Positions 1 through 5,870 of a stretch of DNA of 11,874 bases are shown here, one piece after another. The position numbers and the translations under genes were made by a program. Under the pieces are notes generated by a model, which saw only the letters and a list, made by a program, of their open reading frames with translations, was not told the origin of the DNA and did not search any database. Every line of letters starts with the position of its first letter. The stretch's first letter is position 1. Origin of the DNA: an uncultured Polycyclovorans sp. (GTDB taxonomy: Bacteria > Pseudomonadota > Gammaproteobacteria > Nevskiales > Nevskiaceae); the NCBI GenBank assembly GCA_936928855.1, contig CAKZHZ010000113.1, positions 1 to 11,874 of the forward strand. The letters are read 5' to 3'.

Positions 1-72
1 CGAGGGCTGACGCTTGATCTCGGCCAGCCGCCCGGCATCACCCCGCCAGATCAGGCCCGCCAGACGGAGCAT
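1..72 (-). CDS. N-terminal fragment of an unrecognised protein (cut by window edge)
   Basis: Read on the minus strand, an ATG at 72-70 opens a frame that stays open for 24 codons to the window edge. The translation starts MLRLAGLIWRGDAGRLAEI. Third codon positions are almost all G or C (about 20 of 23), as in the other genes here, and base composition changes sharply from AT-rich to GC-rich at the ATG. I do not recognise the family. There is no clear Shine-Dalgarno sequence before the ATG; the flank is AT-rich and includes TATATATA at about 77-84. The gene would be divergent from the winged-helix gene at 224. Support is composition and frame only, so it is tentative. Confidence 0.45.
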   Translation of the reverse strand, partial: MLRLAGLIWRGDAGRLAEIKRQPS

Positions 73-97
73 AAGTGTATATATAGAAATAGTGTTC

Positions 98-127
98 AAC
101 AAGACATAATAGATTTATCATCTTGTT
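98..127. promoter_or_regulatory. Interrupted palindrome in AT-rich divergent spacer (candidate operator)
   Basis: AACAAGA at 98-104 is matched by its exact complement TCTTGTT at 121-127. An inner pair, ATAA (106-109) and TTAT (115-118), extends the dyad to about 30 bp. It sits in the AT-rich spacer between the leftward gene ending at 72 and the rightward winged-helix gene. TATCAT at 116-121 resembles a -10 box, but no convincing -35 accompanies it. A dyad in this position is typical of an operator for an adjacent MarR-like regulator. That role is inferred; only the symmetry is seen. Confidence 0.4.
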
Positions 128-223
128 TTCCATTGATAACTATTTCAGCATCTGGCAACTACCGGGCAGCAGGGAGAAAGTTGCGTCCCGGATCACCCAA
201 CCGTTCATCGCACAAGGAACGAC

Positions 224-766
224 GTGACGCAGAAGAAACGCGCCCCTCAAAACACGGAAGTCCGCTCCATTCCGCGCAAGGACGGCCCGCGGGAATTGCT
301 GGAGCTGTTCTACCCCATCCACTACACGGTGGGGATGACCATTGAGGACACCCTGCGTTCCGGCAAGGCACTCAACCGCCATCAGACGGTGATCATGTGG
401 CTGATCCGCTCCCGCGGCGTCGACGGAAAACTGATCCGTCGCAAGGACGTGGAGCGCGCGATGATGGATTGGTTCGACATCACCAGCAGCTCGGTGTCCA
501 AGGCCCTGCGCTCGATGGCCAAGCCGCCGCTGAACCTGGTGCAGATCATGGAAGACCCGGACTCCGGGCGCGAGAAACTGATCCGGGTGACGCCGAAGGG
601 CGAGCGCTTCATGCAGCAGATGGTGAGTAACGGACAGTCCCTGATGCGCTGGGCGGTCGATTACATGAGCCCTGCGGAGCTGGACATGGGTGTCCACTTC
701 CTGTCGCTGGTGGCCCGCATCTTCGAAAACCCGCCTCAGCCGCGGCTGGAAACACCCGAGGACTGA
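224..766 (+). CDS. MarR-like winged-helix DNA-binding protein
   Basis: A 180-residue protein that looks like a small transcriptional regulator. Residues about 50-135 fit a winged helix-turn-helix: a helix around 50-63 (LNRHQTVIMWLIRS), a helix at 72-84, a likely recognition helix at 87-99 (TSSSVSKALRSMA), then a charged beta-hairpin wing around 103-122 (DPDSGREKLIRVTPKG) that is the usual MarR 'wing then TPKG' ending. A C-terminal helical part (130-170) could dimerise. The start is a GTG with AAGGA at 214-218, 5 nt upstream; the next in-frame ATG would remove the first 37 residues. Its stop is 4 nt from the stop of the convergent hydrolase gene, with no visible terminator between. No ligand pocket or cysteine sensor is evident. 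Family placement is by fold only, and the regulated genes are unknown; the divergent gene at the left edge and its own promoter are the obvious candidates. Confidence 0.75.
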   Translation: MTQKKRAPQNTEVRSIPRKDGPRELLELFYPIHYTVGMTIEDTLRSGKALNRHQTVIMWLIRSRGVDGKLIRRKDVERAMMDWFDITSSSVSKALRSMAKPPLNLVQIMEDPDSGREKLIRVTPKGERFMQQMVSNGQSLMRWAVDYMSPAELDMGVHFLSLVARIFENPPQPRLETPED

Positions 767-770
767 GGCG

Positions 771-1541
771 CTACCCCGGCGTCTGGCGCAGGGTCGAGAT
801 CCAGGCGGCAAAGTCCTCGGCGACCTGCTGCCACCCGATATCGAGCATCAGGTTGTGCGCCATGCCGGGATAGATCCTGCCCTCCACGCCATAGGTCCGT
901 GCCGTGGCCTCGATATCCGGCGGCGGGAAGATGGTGTCGAGGGCACCGCCAACAACCCACTTGGGCAAGGCAGGGTCCACACGTCCCGGCTGTGGCAGGT
1001 CGAGCATCAGCATGTCGAGGAAGGCGCGGTAGGACTCGTTCTGCAGCGCCCGCCAATGCGCATCAACCTCGGCCGGCGGCAGCCGTTCGCTGTAGAACAT
1101 GGCCTGGGCAGCAGCCCGCGACTTCACCAGTTGATAGAGGTCGAAGGTGAAGACTGTGCGCAGAAAGTCCACGGGCCGGGCCTTGAGCAAGTGCAGCACC
1201 ACCCCGACCACGCCGCGTGGCGGTGCCGAGGCCACGAGCCCGGCGCCCATCAGATTGGCGGGACGACGCGCCATCACGTGCTGGACCACGAAGCCCCCCA
1301 TCGAGTGCCCCGCCACCACCACCGGTCCCGGGGAGCGCTCGATGGCAGCTACCACTGCATCGGCGTAGTCGCTCACCGACAACCACGGGATGCGCTTCGG
1401 GCCGGGCACACCGTGCCCCGGCAGGTCCAGGCATTCGACCGCGAAACCACGCTCACGCAACCAGGGCGCGAACTGACGCTCCCAGCACCAGGCGCCATGC
1501 CAGGCGCCGTGTACCAACAGGATATTCGGGGCGGAGGACAC
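771..1541 (-). CDS. Alpha/beta-fold hydrolase
   Basis: A 256-residue cytoplasmic alpha/beta hydrolase with no signal peptide. The oxyanion-hole motif HGAWHGAW is at 11-18. The nucleophile elbow GHSMGG at 78-83 gives Ser80; the likely acid is Asp202 (GGALDTIF) and the likely base His229 (GMAHNLML). The cap segment is around 115-185. The HGAWHGAWCW start and GHSMGG elbow are typical of the plant salicylate-esterase/hydroxynitrile-lyase-like branch and its many bacterial relatives, usually esterases of unknown substrate. The start is a GTG preceded by GGAG 8-11 nt upstream, and an in-frame stop lies five codons further up, so no upstream start is possible without crossing it. It lies 71 nt downstream of the DHH phosphoesterase gene on the same strand and could be cotranscribed with the sulfate operon, though nothing links its chemistry to sulfur. 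The family is secure and the substrate unknown. Confidence 0.88.
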   Translation of the reverse strand: MSSAPNILLVHGAWHGAWCWERQFAPWLRERGFAVECLDLPGHGVPGPKRIPWLSVSDYADAVVAAIERSPGPVVVAGHSMGGFVVQHVMARRPANLMGAGLVASAPPRGVVGVVLHLLKARPVDFLRTVFTFDLYQLVKSRAAAQAMFYSERLPPAEVDAHWRALQNESYRAFLDMLMLDLPQPGRVDPALPKWVVGGALDTIFPPPDIEATARTYGVEGRIYPGMAHNLMLDIGWQQVAEDFAAWISTLRQTPG

Positions 1542-1612
1542 CGTATCGGCTCCGTTCAGGGGAACGCCCGGGATACTACGGGATCGCGCCGCGACCAGCC
1601 GACAAGACCGCC

Positions 1613-2578
1613 TCAGACGGCGAACTGGCCGGTGAAGGCACGGATGAAGTCGCCCAGGCGGTCTGCCGGCAGGTCATTGATGCCGGCCGCTGCCGCACGC
1701 CCCCCGCCGGTGGGAAACTGGCGGCACAGCGCGTCCGCGCCCTGCTTGCGATTCAACGGTGCGCGCACGCTGACGAGGTAGCCTCCGGTTCGCTTTTCGG
1801 TCAGCACCGCATGCGCCCGATCCGGGAACTGATTCACCAGATCGTTGCTCCAGACACCGCTGACCCGCCGCGCCCACGGCGCATCCGGCAGCACGAACAA
1901 CGCCGCATGATCGGTGGACCCCGGCGCGGCGGTCGCCGCCTGCGCCTTGCCCATGTCGGTGCGGTAGCCGTCGGCGAGCTGCTCGAACTGCGCCCGCGCC
2001 TCTTCGATGAAGGCGAACGGACTGAGAAAGCGGCTGACCAACTGAAACAACGCTTCGGGCGCAAAATGGAGATCCTCCACCCGCTCGCCGTAGCCGTTGT
2101 AATTCATGTAGGTTCCGAGCGCCTCAAGCTGCTGCAGCTGCGACGCGCTCAGCCCCATCGGCCGCGCGATGGCCTCGGCGCTCTGCCGCAGGTTGTCACC
2201 GAAGGCCCCCACCACGGCCCAGGCCGCAAACCGATTCTTCAGGTAGCCGTTGACCAGCAGGCTGGTGCAGACATCCGCCGCCTCGTTGATGTGCACCTCG
2301 AGACCTTCCCGCTGCGGAATATCCCCGGCGAAATGGTGATCGAAGTACGTCACGCGGGCACCGGCGTCGAGGATGCCCACCAGGGCATCACGGTTCTTGT
2401 CCAGCGAGATGTCGAGCACCGTCACCTGGTCCCCGGCCGCGACATCGAGCCCCTTGAGGAGCGCGATGTCGCGCTTGACGCCCGTCACGAGTCGCGCTTC
2501 CCGAGGCTGTGCGAGATGCAGCTGGGTCAGCGCGCAGATGCCGTCGGCATCCCCATTGAAGACGTCGATGAAGGCCAT
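1613..2578 (-). CDS. DHH-family phosphoesterase (NrnA-like; candidate pAp phosphatase)
   Basis: A 321-residue protein of the DHH phosphoesterase superfamily, Mn-dependent enzymes that hydrolyse short oligonucleotides, cyclic dinucleotides or 3'-phosphoadenosine-5'-phosphate (pAp). Visible metal-site motifs: NGDADG at 8-13, VLDIS with Asp56, DHH at 80-82 (YFDHHFAGD) and GAFGDN with Asp128. The C-terminal DHHA1-type substrate domain ends in GGGRAAAAGIN (291-301). Classical NrnA has GGGH here, so the substrate-contacting His is replaced by Arg. Length matches NrnA-type proteins. The ATG is 2 nt after the sat stop, with a GAGGG-like Shine-Dalgarno inside the end of sat, so it is almost certainly the third gene of a cysC-sat-DHH operon. 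That context suggests removal of pAp, the by-product of PAPS use; this role is inferred. Homologues are sometimes labelled 'acetyltransferase' in databases, for which I see no sequence support. Confidence 0.9.
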   Translation of the reverse strand: MAFIDVFNGDADGICALTQLHLAQPREARLVTGVKRDIALLKGLDVAAGDQVTVLDISLDKNRDALVGILDAGARVTYFDHHFAGDIPQREGLEVHINEAADVCTSLLVNGYLKNRFAAWAVVGAFGDNLRQSAEAIARPMGLSASQLQQLEALGTYMNYNGYGERVEDLHFAPEALFQLVSRFLSPFAFIEEARAQFEQLADGYRTDMGKAQAATAAPGSTDHAALFVLPDAPWARRVSGVWSNDLVNQFPDRAHAVLTEKRTGGYLVSVRAPLNRKQGADALCRQFPTGGGRAAAAGINDLPADRLGDFIRAFTGQFAV

Positions 2579-2580
2579 GC

Positions 2581-3768
2581 TCAGCCCTCGGTGGAGCGGT
2601 AATAGTCCATCAGAATCCGCGCCACTTCCGGACGTGAGAACTCGGGCGGCGGGGCAATACCCTGGCCCAGCATCTCGCGCACCTTGGTGCCGGAAAGGTT
2701 GATGAAGTCCTCGGGCACATGATCCGGCGCCTCCCGCATCATCACCACCTGATTGAGTTTCTTGCTCCAGGCGGTGTTGTCGGCGCCGAAGATCTGAATC
2801 TTGAGCGCGCCCTCCGGAACCTCCTGCTCGAAGATGGTCTGCGCATCAAACGGGCCGTAGTAACTGCCAACCCCGGCATGGTCGCGACCGACGATGAGGT
2901 GGGTGGCCCCCATGTTCTGGCGGAACACCGCATGCAGTACGGCCTCGCGCGGCCCGGCATAGAGCATGTCGAAGCCGTAGCCCGTCACCATCACCGTGTT
3001 CGGCTCGAAGTACACCTCCACCATCTTGCGGATGCAGGCATCGCGCACGTCGGCGGGAATGTCGCCCTTCTTCAGTTTGCCCAGCAGCATGTGAATGACG
3101 ATGCCGTCGGCGTTCAGGCGCTCCTTGGCCATGCGGCACAGCTCTTCGTGGGCGCGATGCATGGGGTTGCGCGTCTGGAACGCCACCACGGTCTCCCAGC
3201 CGCGCGAGGCGATCTCGCTGCGAATCTCCACCGCGGTCCGGAAGGTATCGGGAAACTCGCCGGGGAAGTAGCTGTAGTTCAGCACCTGAATCGGCCCGGA
3301 GAGTACCGTGTTGCCGAGACCGGTAAAGGTGGCGACGCCGGGATGCTTGGGGTCGAGCGTGCGGAAGATCTTTTCCGCCATGCCCTGGATCTGGGCGTCG
3401 GTGACCGTCTCCACCGCGGCAACGTCCATCACCGCGAGCACCGGATTGCCGTCGACGTTGGGGTCGCGCAACGCGATACGGCTGCCCGCCTCGATGCCGG
3501 TTTCCCGGGTCAGGTTGAGCACCGGCACCGGCCAGAACAATCCGCTGGCGGTCCGCATGGACTCCGCCACCGACAGGGCATCGGCCAGGTTCATGTACCC
3601 GGTCAGCGGATTGAAGTAGCCCGCGCCCATCATCACGGCATTGGCAGCGGCGGCGGAATTGAGCAGCAGCGACGGCAGCGTTTCCGCCTCCGCCAGCAGG
3701 GCGGCGCGCGCCGCGTCATCGGCGACGTAGAGGGGATTCAGGGTGTCAGAACCGTGCGGTGAAATCAT
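2581..3768 (-). CDS. sat: Sulfate adenylyltransferase (ATP sulfurylase), Sat type
   Basis: Catalyses ATP + sulfate = APS + pyrophosphate in the cytoplasm, the first step of sulfate activation. This is the single-chain Sat family, not the GTPase-coupled CysD/CysN pair. The 395-residue length is normal. An N-terminal PUA-like domain (about 1-160) precedes the catalytic nucleotidyltransferase domain. The signature QTRNPMHRAH (198-207) supplies the ATP/sulfate-binding Gln, Arg and His residues; GRDHAGVGSYYG (294-305) is the second conserved nucleotide loop; NLSGTKVREML (357-367) closes the domain. The ATG at 3768 has AGAGGA 7 nt upstream. It follows cysC by 39 nt and precedes the DHH gene by 2 nt. 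Sat enzymes also run in reverse in sulfur oxidisers. Pairing with an APS kinase and absence of aprAB here favour the synthetic direction, but the window cannot exclude dissimilatory use. Confidence 0.97.
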   Translation of the reverse strand: MISPHGSDTLNPLYVADDAARAALLAEAETLPSLLLNSAAAANAVMMGAGYFNPLTGYMNLADALSVAESMRTASGLFWPVPVLNLTRETGIEAGSRIALRDPNVDGNPVLAVMDVAAVETVTDAQIQGMAEKIFRTLDPKHPGVATFTGLGNTVLSGPIQVLNYSYFPGEFPDTFRTAVEIRSEIASRGWETVVAFQTRNPMHRAHEELCRMAKERLNADGIVIHMLLGKLKKGDIPADVRDACIRKMVEVYFEPNTVMVTGYGFDMLYAGPREAVLHAVFRQNMGATHLIVGRDHAGVGSYYGPFDAQTIFEQEVPEGALKIQIFGADNTAWSKKLNQVVMMREAPDHVPEDFINLSGTKVREMLGQGIAPPPEFSRPEVARILMDYYRSTEG

Positions 3769-3807
3769 GGGGTGTCCTCTCGTGATTCGATTGGGGTGGG
3801 GCGGCGC

Positions 3808-4425
3808 TCAGGCCGACAGGATCTGGCGCTGACGCAACAGGTCGATCAGCGCGTTCACTTCCTGTTCCAGGCTCATCTCGTGGCTCGGCAACACCAGCTC
3901 CGGGCGCGACGGCGCCTCGTAGGGGTCATCGATGCCGGTGAAGTTCTTGATTTCACCCGCACGCGCCTTCTTGTAGAGCCCCTTGGGGTCGCGCTTTTCC
4001 GCTTCGGCCAGCGGAACGTCGACAAACACTTCGACGAAATCCATGCCGCCGTCGTCGTGGAGCTTGCGCACCATGTCGCGATCGGCACGATAGGGCGACA
4101 CAAAGCTCGACAGGACGATGACGCCAGCATCGACGAAGAGCTTGGCGATCTCGCCGATACGGCGGATGTTTTCCGCACGGTCCTCGGCGGAGAAGCCGAG
4201 GTTCTTGTTGATGCCCAGGCGCACGTTGTCGCCATCCAGACGGTAGACCAGCCGGCCCTGCTGATGGAGCGCCTTCTCCAGCGCCACGGCCACCGTGCTC
4301 TTGCCGGAACCCGAGAGCCCCGTGAACCAGATCGTCGCGCCCTTCTGGCCGAGCAACTGGGCGCGCTCGGCGCGCGTCACCTCGCCTTCATGCCAGTACA
4401 CGTTGGTTGCTTTCTGTTCGGCCAC
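3808..4425 (-). CDS. cysC: Adenylylsulfate (APS) kinase
   Basis: Phosphorylates APS at the 3' position with ATP to give PAPS, the donor for PAPS reductase and sulfotransferases. The 205-residue length is that of a stand-alone CysC. The Walker A loop GLSGSGKST is at 36-44. RLDGDNVRLGIN (62-73), GFSAEDRAENIRR (77-89) and FVSPYRADRD (108-117, with Ser110 at the position of the phosphorylatable serine in the family) form the APS site. DPKGLYKKARAGEIKNFTG (146-164) is the lid, including the conserved KGLYKKAR and FTGIDDPYE stretches. The start is a GTG with GGAG 8 nt upstream. It is the first gene of the operon cysC-sat-DHH and is divergent from the LysR regulator across a 111-nt AT-rich spacer, which should carry the operon promoter. 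Confidence 0.97.
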   Translation of the reverse strand: MAEQKATNVYWHEGEVTRAERAQLLGQKGATIWFTGLSGSGKSTVAVALEKALHQQGRLVYRLDGDNVRLGINKNLGFSAEDRAENIRRIGEIAKLFVDAGVIVLSSFVSPYRADRDMVRKLHDDGGMDFVEVFVDVPLAEAEKRDPKGLYKKARAGEIKNFTGIDDPYEAPSRPELVLPSHEMSLEQEVNALIDLLRQRQILSA

Positions 4426-4536
4426 GTTGCGCGCTCCAGTCTTAATGGGGCACTCAGTGTAGGGCCGCCGCTGATATCAATAAAACATATAATTTGCATA
4501 CTAGCCATCTATTTTCTTCATACATCATACGCCTCG
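4426..4536. promoter_or_regulatory. Divergent cysC/LysR regulatory spacer with candidate LysR-type sites
   Basis: This 111-nt spacer is markedly AT-rich from 4472 to 4530 compared with its flanks. It contains a perfect 8-bp palindrome TGATATCA (4472-4479). Overlapping it, ATAT-N9-ATAT (4474-4490) fits the T-N11-A dyad typical of LysR-type binding sites. The pentamer CATAC occurs three times in the same orientation (4497-4501, 4519-4523, 4526-4530). No consensus -35/-10 pair stands out on either strand, as expected for an activator-dependent promoter. The LysR-regulator ATG has no Shine-Dalgarno in the preceding bases, so it may be translated from a short or leaderless mRNA. Site function is inferred from position and symmetry. 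Confidence 0.4.
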
Positions 4537-5424
4537 ATGAACCTCAACCACCTGGCCATCTTCCGCGCCGTCGCCACGCACAGCAGCGTCAGCGCCGGCG
4601 CCCAGTCCCTGCACATCAGCCAGTCCGCCGCTTCCAAACAGCTCATCGAGTTTGAGCAGGCCCTGAGCGTGCGGCTGTTCGACCGCCTGCCACGCGGGGT
4701 CAGACTGACCGAGGCCGGGCAGGTCCTGCTGGGGTACGCCAACCGGCTTTTCGCCATCGAGGCGGATGCCGAGCGCGCCATCGTCGACCTGCGGGATCAC
4801 GTCCGGGGACAGGTCCGGATCGGGGCCAGCCGCACCACCGGCAGCTACCTCCTGCCCGAACTGCTGGCCGCATTCCGCCGGCGGTTCCCGGCGGTTGAAG
4901 TGGTGCTGCAGGTCGCCAATACCGGCGCGGTGGAAAGCGGCCTGATTGCGGGGGAGATCGACATTGGCTTCACCGAAGGCATCGTCGCCAACGAGCAACT
5001 GGAGTACCTTGAGTTCGCCCGCGACGAACTGGTGTTGATCGCCGCACCGGACCATCCCGCCACCCTTCGGGCGCCGCTGGCAGTCACCGAACTGGCCGAA
5101 TGGCCGCTGTTGATGCACGAGGTCGGCTCCGGAACCCGGGCGGTCACCGAGTTGGCGCTGGCACGTGAAAGGCTGAGCCTGCGTCCGGCGATGACCCTCG
5201 CCAGCGGCTCGGCCATCAAACAGGTGGTTGCCGCTGGCGGCGGCCTCGCCTTTCTGTCGTCACTTGCCATCCGGACGGAACTGCAGGCCGGACGGCTGGC
5301 GATCATCCCGATGCGAAAGCTCAAACTGGAACGCACCCTGTACCGCGTGGGCTTGCGCGACGCCCTGCCGGGGCCCTCGCTGCAGGCCTTTCTCGACACC
5401 CTGGGGGAACGTACGGTCACCTGA
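4537..5424 (+). CDS. LysR-type transcriptional regulator, YeiE/CbbR-like
   Basis: A 295-residue LysR-type regulator. The N-terminal winged HTH (about 1-60) is canonical: NLNHLAIFRAVATHSSVSAG, then the recognition helix around 28-44 (SQSAASKQLIEFEQALS) and LFDRLPRGVRLTEAG (48-61). A linker helix (62-88) leads to the two-lobed periplasmic-binding-like effector domain (about 91-290), starting VRIGASRTTGSYLLPELL, with EIDIGFTEG (140-148) and HEVGSGTR (194-201). The RIGAS-TGSYLLP start and E-GSGTR motif recall E. coli YeiE and CbbR rather than CysB. YeiE is described as a sulfite-responsive regulator. The gene is divergent from cysC, the classical LysR layout, so it probably controls cysC-sat-DHH; effector and targets are inferred. 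The frame is open far upstream, but that part runs antisense through cysC; the LysR homology begins exactly at the ATG at 4537. Confidence 0.92.
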   Translation: MNLNHLAIFRAVATHSSVSAGAQSLHISQSAASKQLIEFEQALSVRLFDRLPRGVRLTEAGQVLLGYANRLFAIEADAERAIVDLRDHVRGQVRIGASRTTGSYLLPELLAAFRRRFPAVEVVLQVANTGAVESGLIAGEIDIGFTEGIVANEQLEYLEFARDELVLIAAPDHPATLRAPLAVTELAEWPLLMHEVGSGTRAVTELALARERLSLRPAMTLASGSAIKQVVAAGGGLAFLSSLAIRTELQAGRLAIIPMRKLKLERTLYRVGLRDALPGPSLQAFLDTLGERTVT

Positions 5425-5443
5425 TGCGCGGCGAGCCGGATAA

Positions 5444-5519
5444 TGGTGGCCAAGGACGGAATCGAACCGCCGACACGGGGATTTTCAATCCCCTGCTCTA
5501 CCGACTGAGCTACTTGGCC
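5444..5519 (-). tRNA. tRNA-Phe (anticodon GAA), CCA encoded
   Basis: On the minus strand this gives a complete 76-nt cloverleaf. The acceptor stem is GGCCAAG (5519-5513) paired with CTTGGCC (5454-5448). The D-arm contains TAGCTCAGTCGGTAGAGCA. The anticodon arm is GGGGATTGAAAATCCCC with anticodon GAA. The T-arm contains GGTTCGATTCC. A discriminator A is followed by an encoded CCA (5446-5444). The sequence closely follows bacterial tRNA-Phe. It lies 75 nt downstream of yggX on the same strand and its 3' end is 19 nt from the stop of the convergent LysR gene. The asmA-mutY-yggX-tRNA-Phe order is known from Pseudomonas. No downstream terminator with a T-run was found. Confidence 0.97.
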
Positions 5520-5542
5520 GGATACTGAAAACGTTGACGCTG

Positions 5543-5561
5543 CCCGGGCGTTGCACCCGAG
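5543..5561 (-). other. Hairpin in the tRNA-Phe leader
   Basis: The minus-strand transcript can fold CUCGGGUG-CAA-CGCCCGGG, an 8-bp stem with two G-U pairs and a 3-nt loop. It lies between the proposed tRNA-Phe promoter and the mature 5' end. It could be a processing structure or a weak stop for yggX readthrough. It lacks an adjacent T-run (only TTTT about 10 nt later), so I do not call it an intrinsic terminator. Confidence 0.3.
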
Positions 5562-5569
5562 GGCCGCGT

Positions 5570-5598
5570 ATTAAAGCCGCGCAGCCGCGAGGCGTCAA
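5570..5598 (-). promoter_or_regulatory. Sigma70-like promoter for tRNA-Phe
   Basis: On the minus strand TTGACG (5598-5593) and TTTAAT (5575-5570) are separated by exactly 17 nt; each hexamer matches consensus at 5 of 6 positions. The bases after the -10 are GC-rich (ACGCGGCCC), the discriminator type linked to stringent and growth-rate control of stable RNA genes. Transcription would start near 5563, giving a leader of about 43 nt before the tRNA. The yggX stop codon (TGA, 5597-5595) lies inside the -35 box. Confidence 0.6.
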
Positions 5599-5870
5599 GC
5601 CGAAGGTGGCGGGGTGTAGCCCGTGCTGGCCAATTCACCGCCACCAAAGAAGTACTTCTCCAGTTCCTCCATCAGGAACCGCCGGGACTTGGCATCGGAG
5701 AGGACCAGCCGGTATTCGTTGATGAGTCGCGTCTGATGCTCGATCCAGCCTTGCCAGGCCTCCTGCGAAACCTGCTCGTACAGCTTGAGCCCGAGCGCGC
5801 CAGGCAGCGGCGGCCGCGGCAGGCCCTCGGCTTCTCGGTCGAGCTTGATGCAGTGGACAGTACGGCTCAT
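5595..5870 (-). CDS. yggX: Probable Fe(2+)-trafficking protein YggX
   Basis: A 91-residue cytoplasmic protein of the YggX family, which helps handle ferrous iron and protects Fe-S proteins from oxidative damage. The family pattern is clear: MSRTVHCIKL with the conserved Cys7, EAEGLPRPPLPGALG (13-27), VSQEAWQGWIEHQTRLINE (34-52) and the helical end FLMEELEKYFFGG (65-77). A short proline-rich tail (GYTPPPSA) ends the protein. The ATG overlaps the mutY stop as ATGA, so translation is probably coupled. MutY carries an oxidant-sensitive 4Fe-4S cluster, which makes the pairing functionally sensible; the mutY-yggX linkage is widespread in gammaproteobacteria. The stop codon is embedded in the -35 region of the downstream tRNA-Phe promoter. 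Confidence 0.95.
   Translation of the reverse strand: MSRTVHCIKLDREAEGLPRPPLPGALGLKLYEQVSQEAWQGWIEHQTRLINEYRLVLSDAKSRRFLMEELEKYFFGGGELASTGYTPPPSA

Noticed and set aside
1..345. Plus-strand frame open from the left edge through 345
   Set aside because: It crosses the AT-rich spacer with many rare-looking codons and then overlaps the winged-helix gene in another frame; the composition is not coding-like.
1542..1612. Terminator between the DHH gene and the alpha/beta hydrolase
   Set aside because: I found repeated GGGAT words here but no stable hairpin with a T-run, so no terminator is called.
690..2602. Long plus-strand open frames opposite the hydrolase and DHH genes
   Set aside because: They are rich in Arg, Pro and His, show no domain motifs, and mirror well-conserved minus-strand genes; typical antisense frames of high-GC DNA.
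2581..4425. Dissimilatory sulfur-oxidation cluster
   Set aside because: Sat alone could fit, but no aprAB, qmo, dsr or sox gene is visible and an APS kinase is cotranscribed, which favours PAPS synthesis.
3772..4536. N-terminal extension of the LysR regulator (a 550-codon open frame starting at 3772)
   Set aside because: The extra part is antisense to the strongly conserved cysC gene and has no homology; the LysR DNA-binding domain begins exactly at the ATG at 4537.
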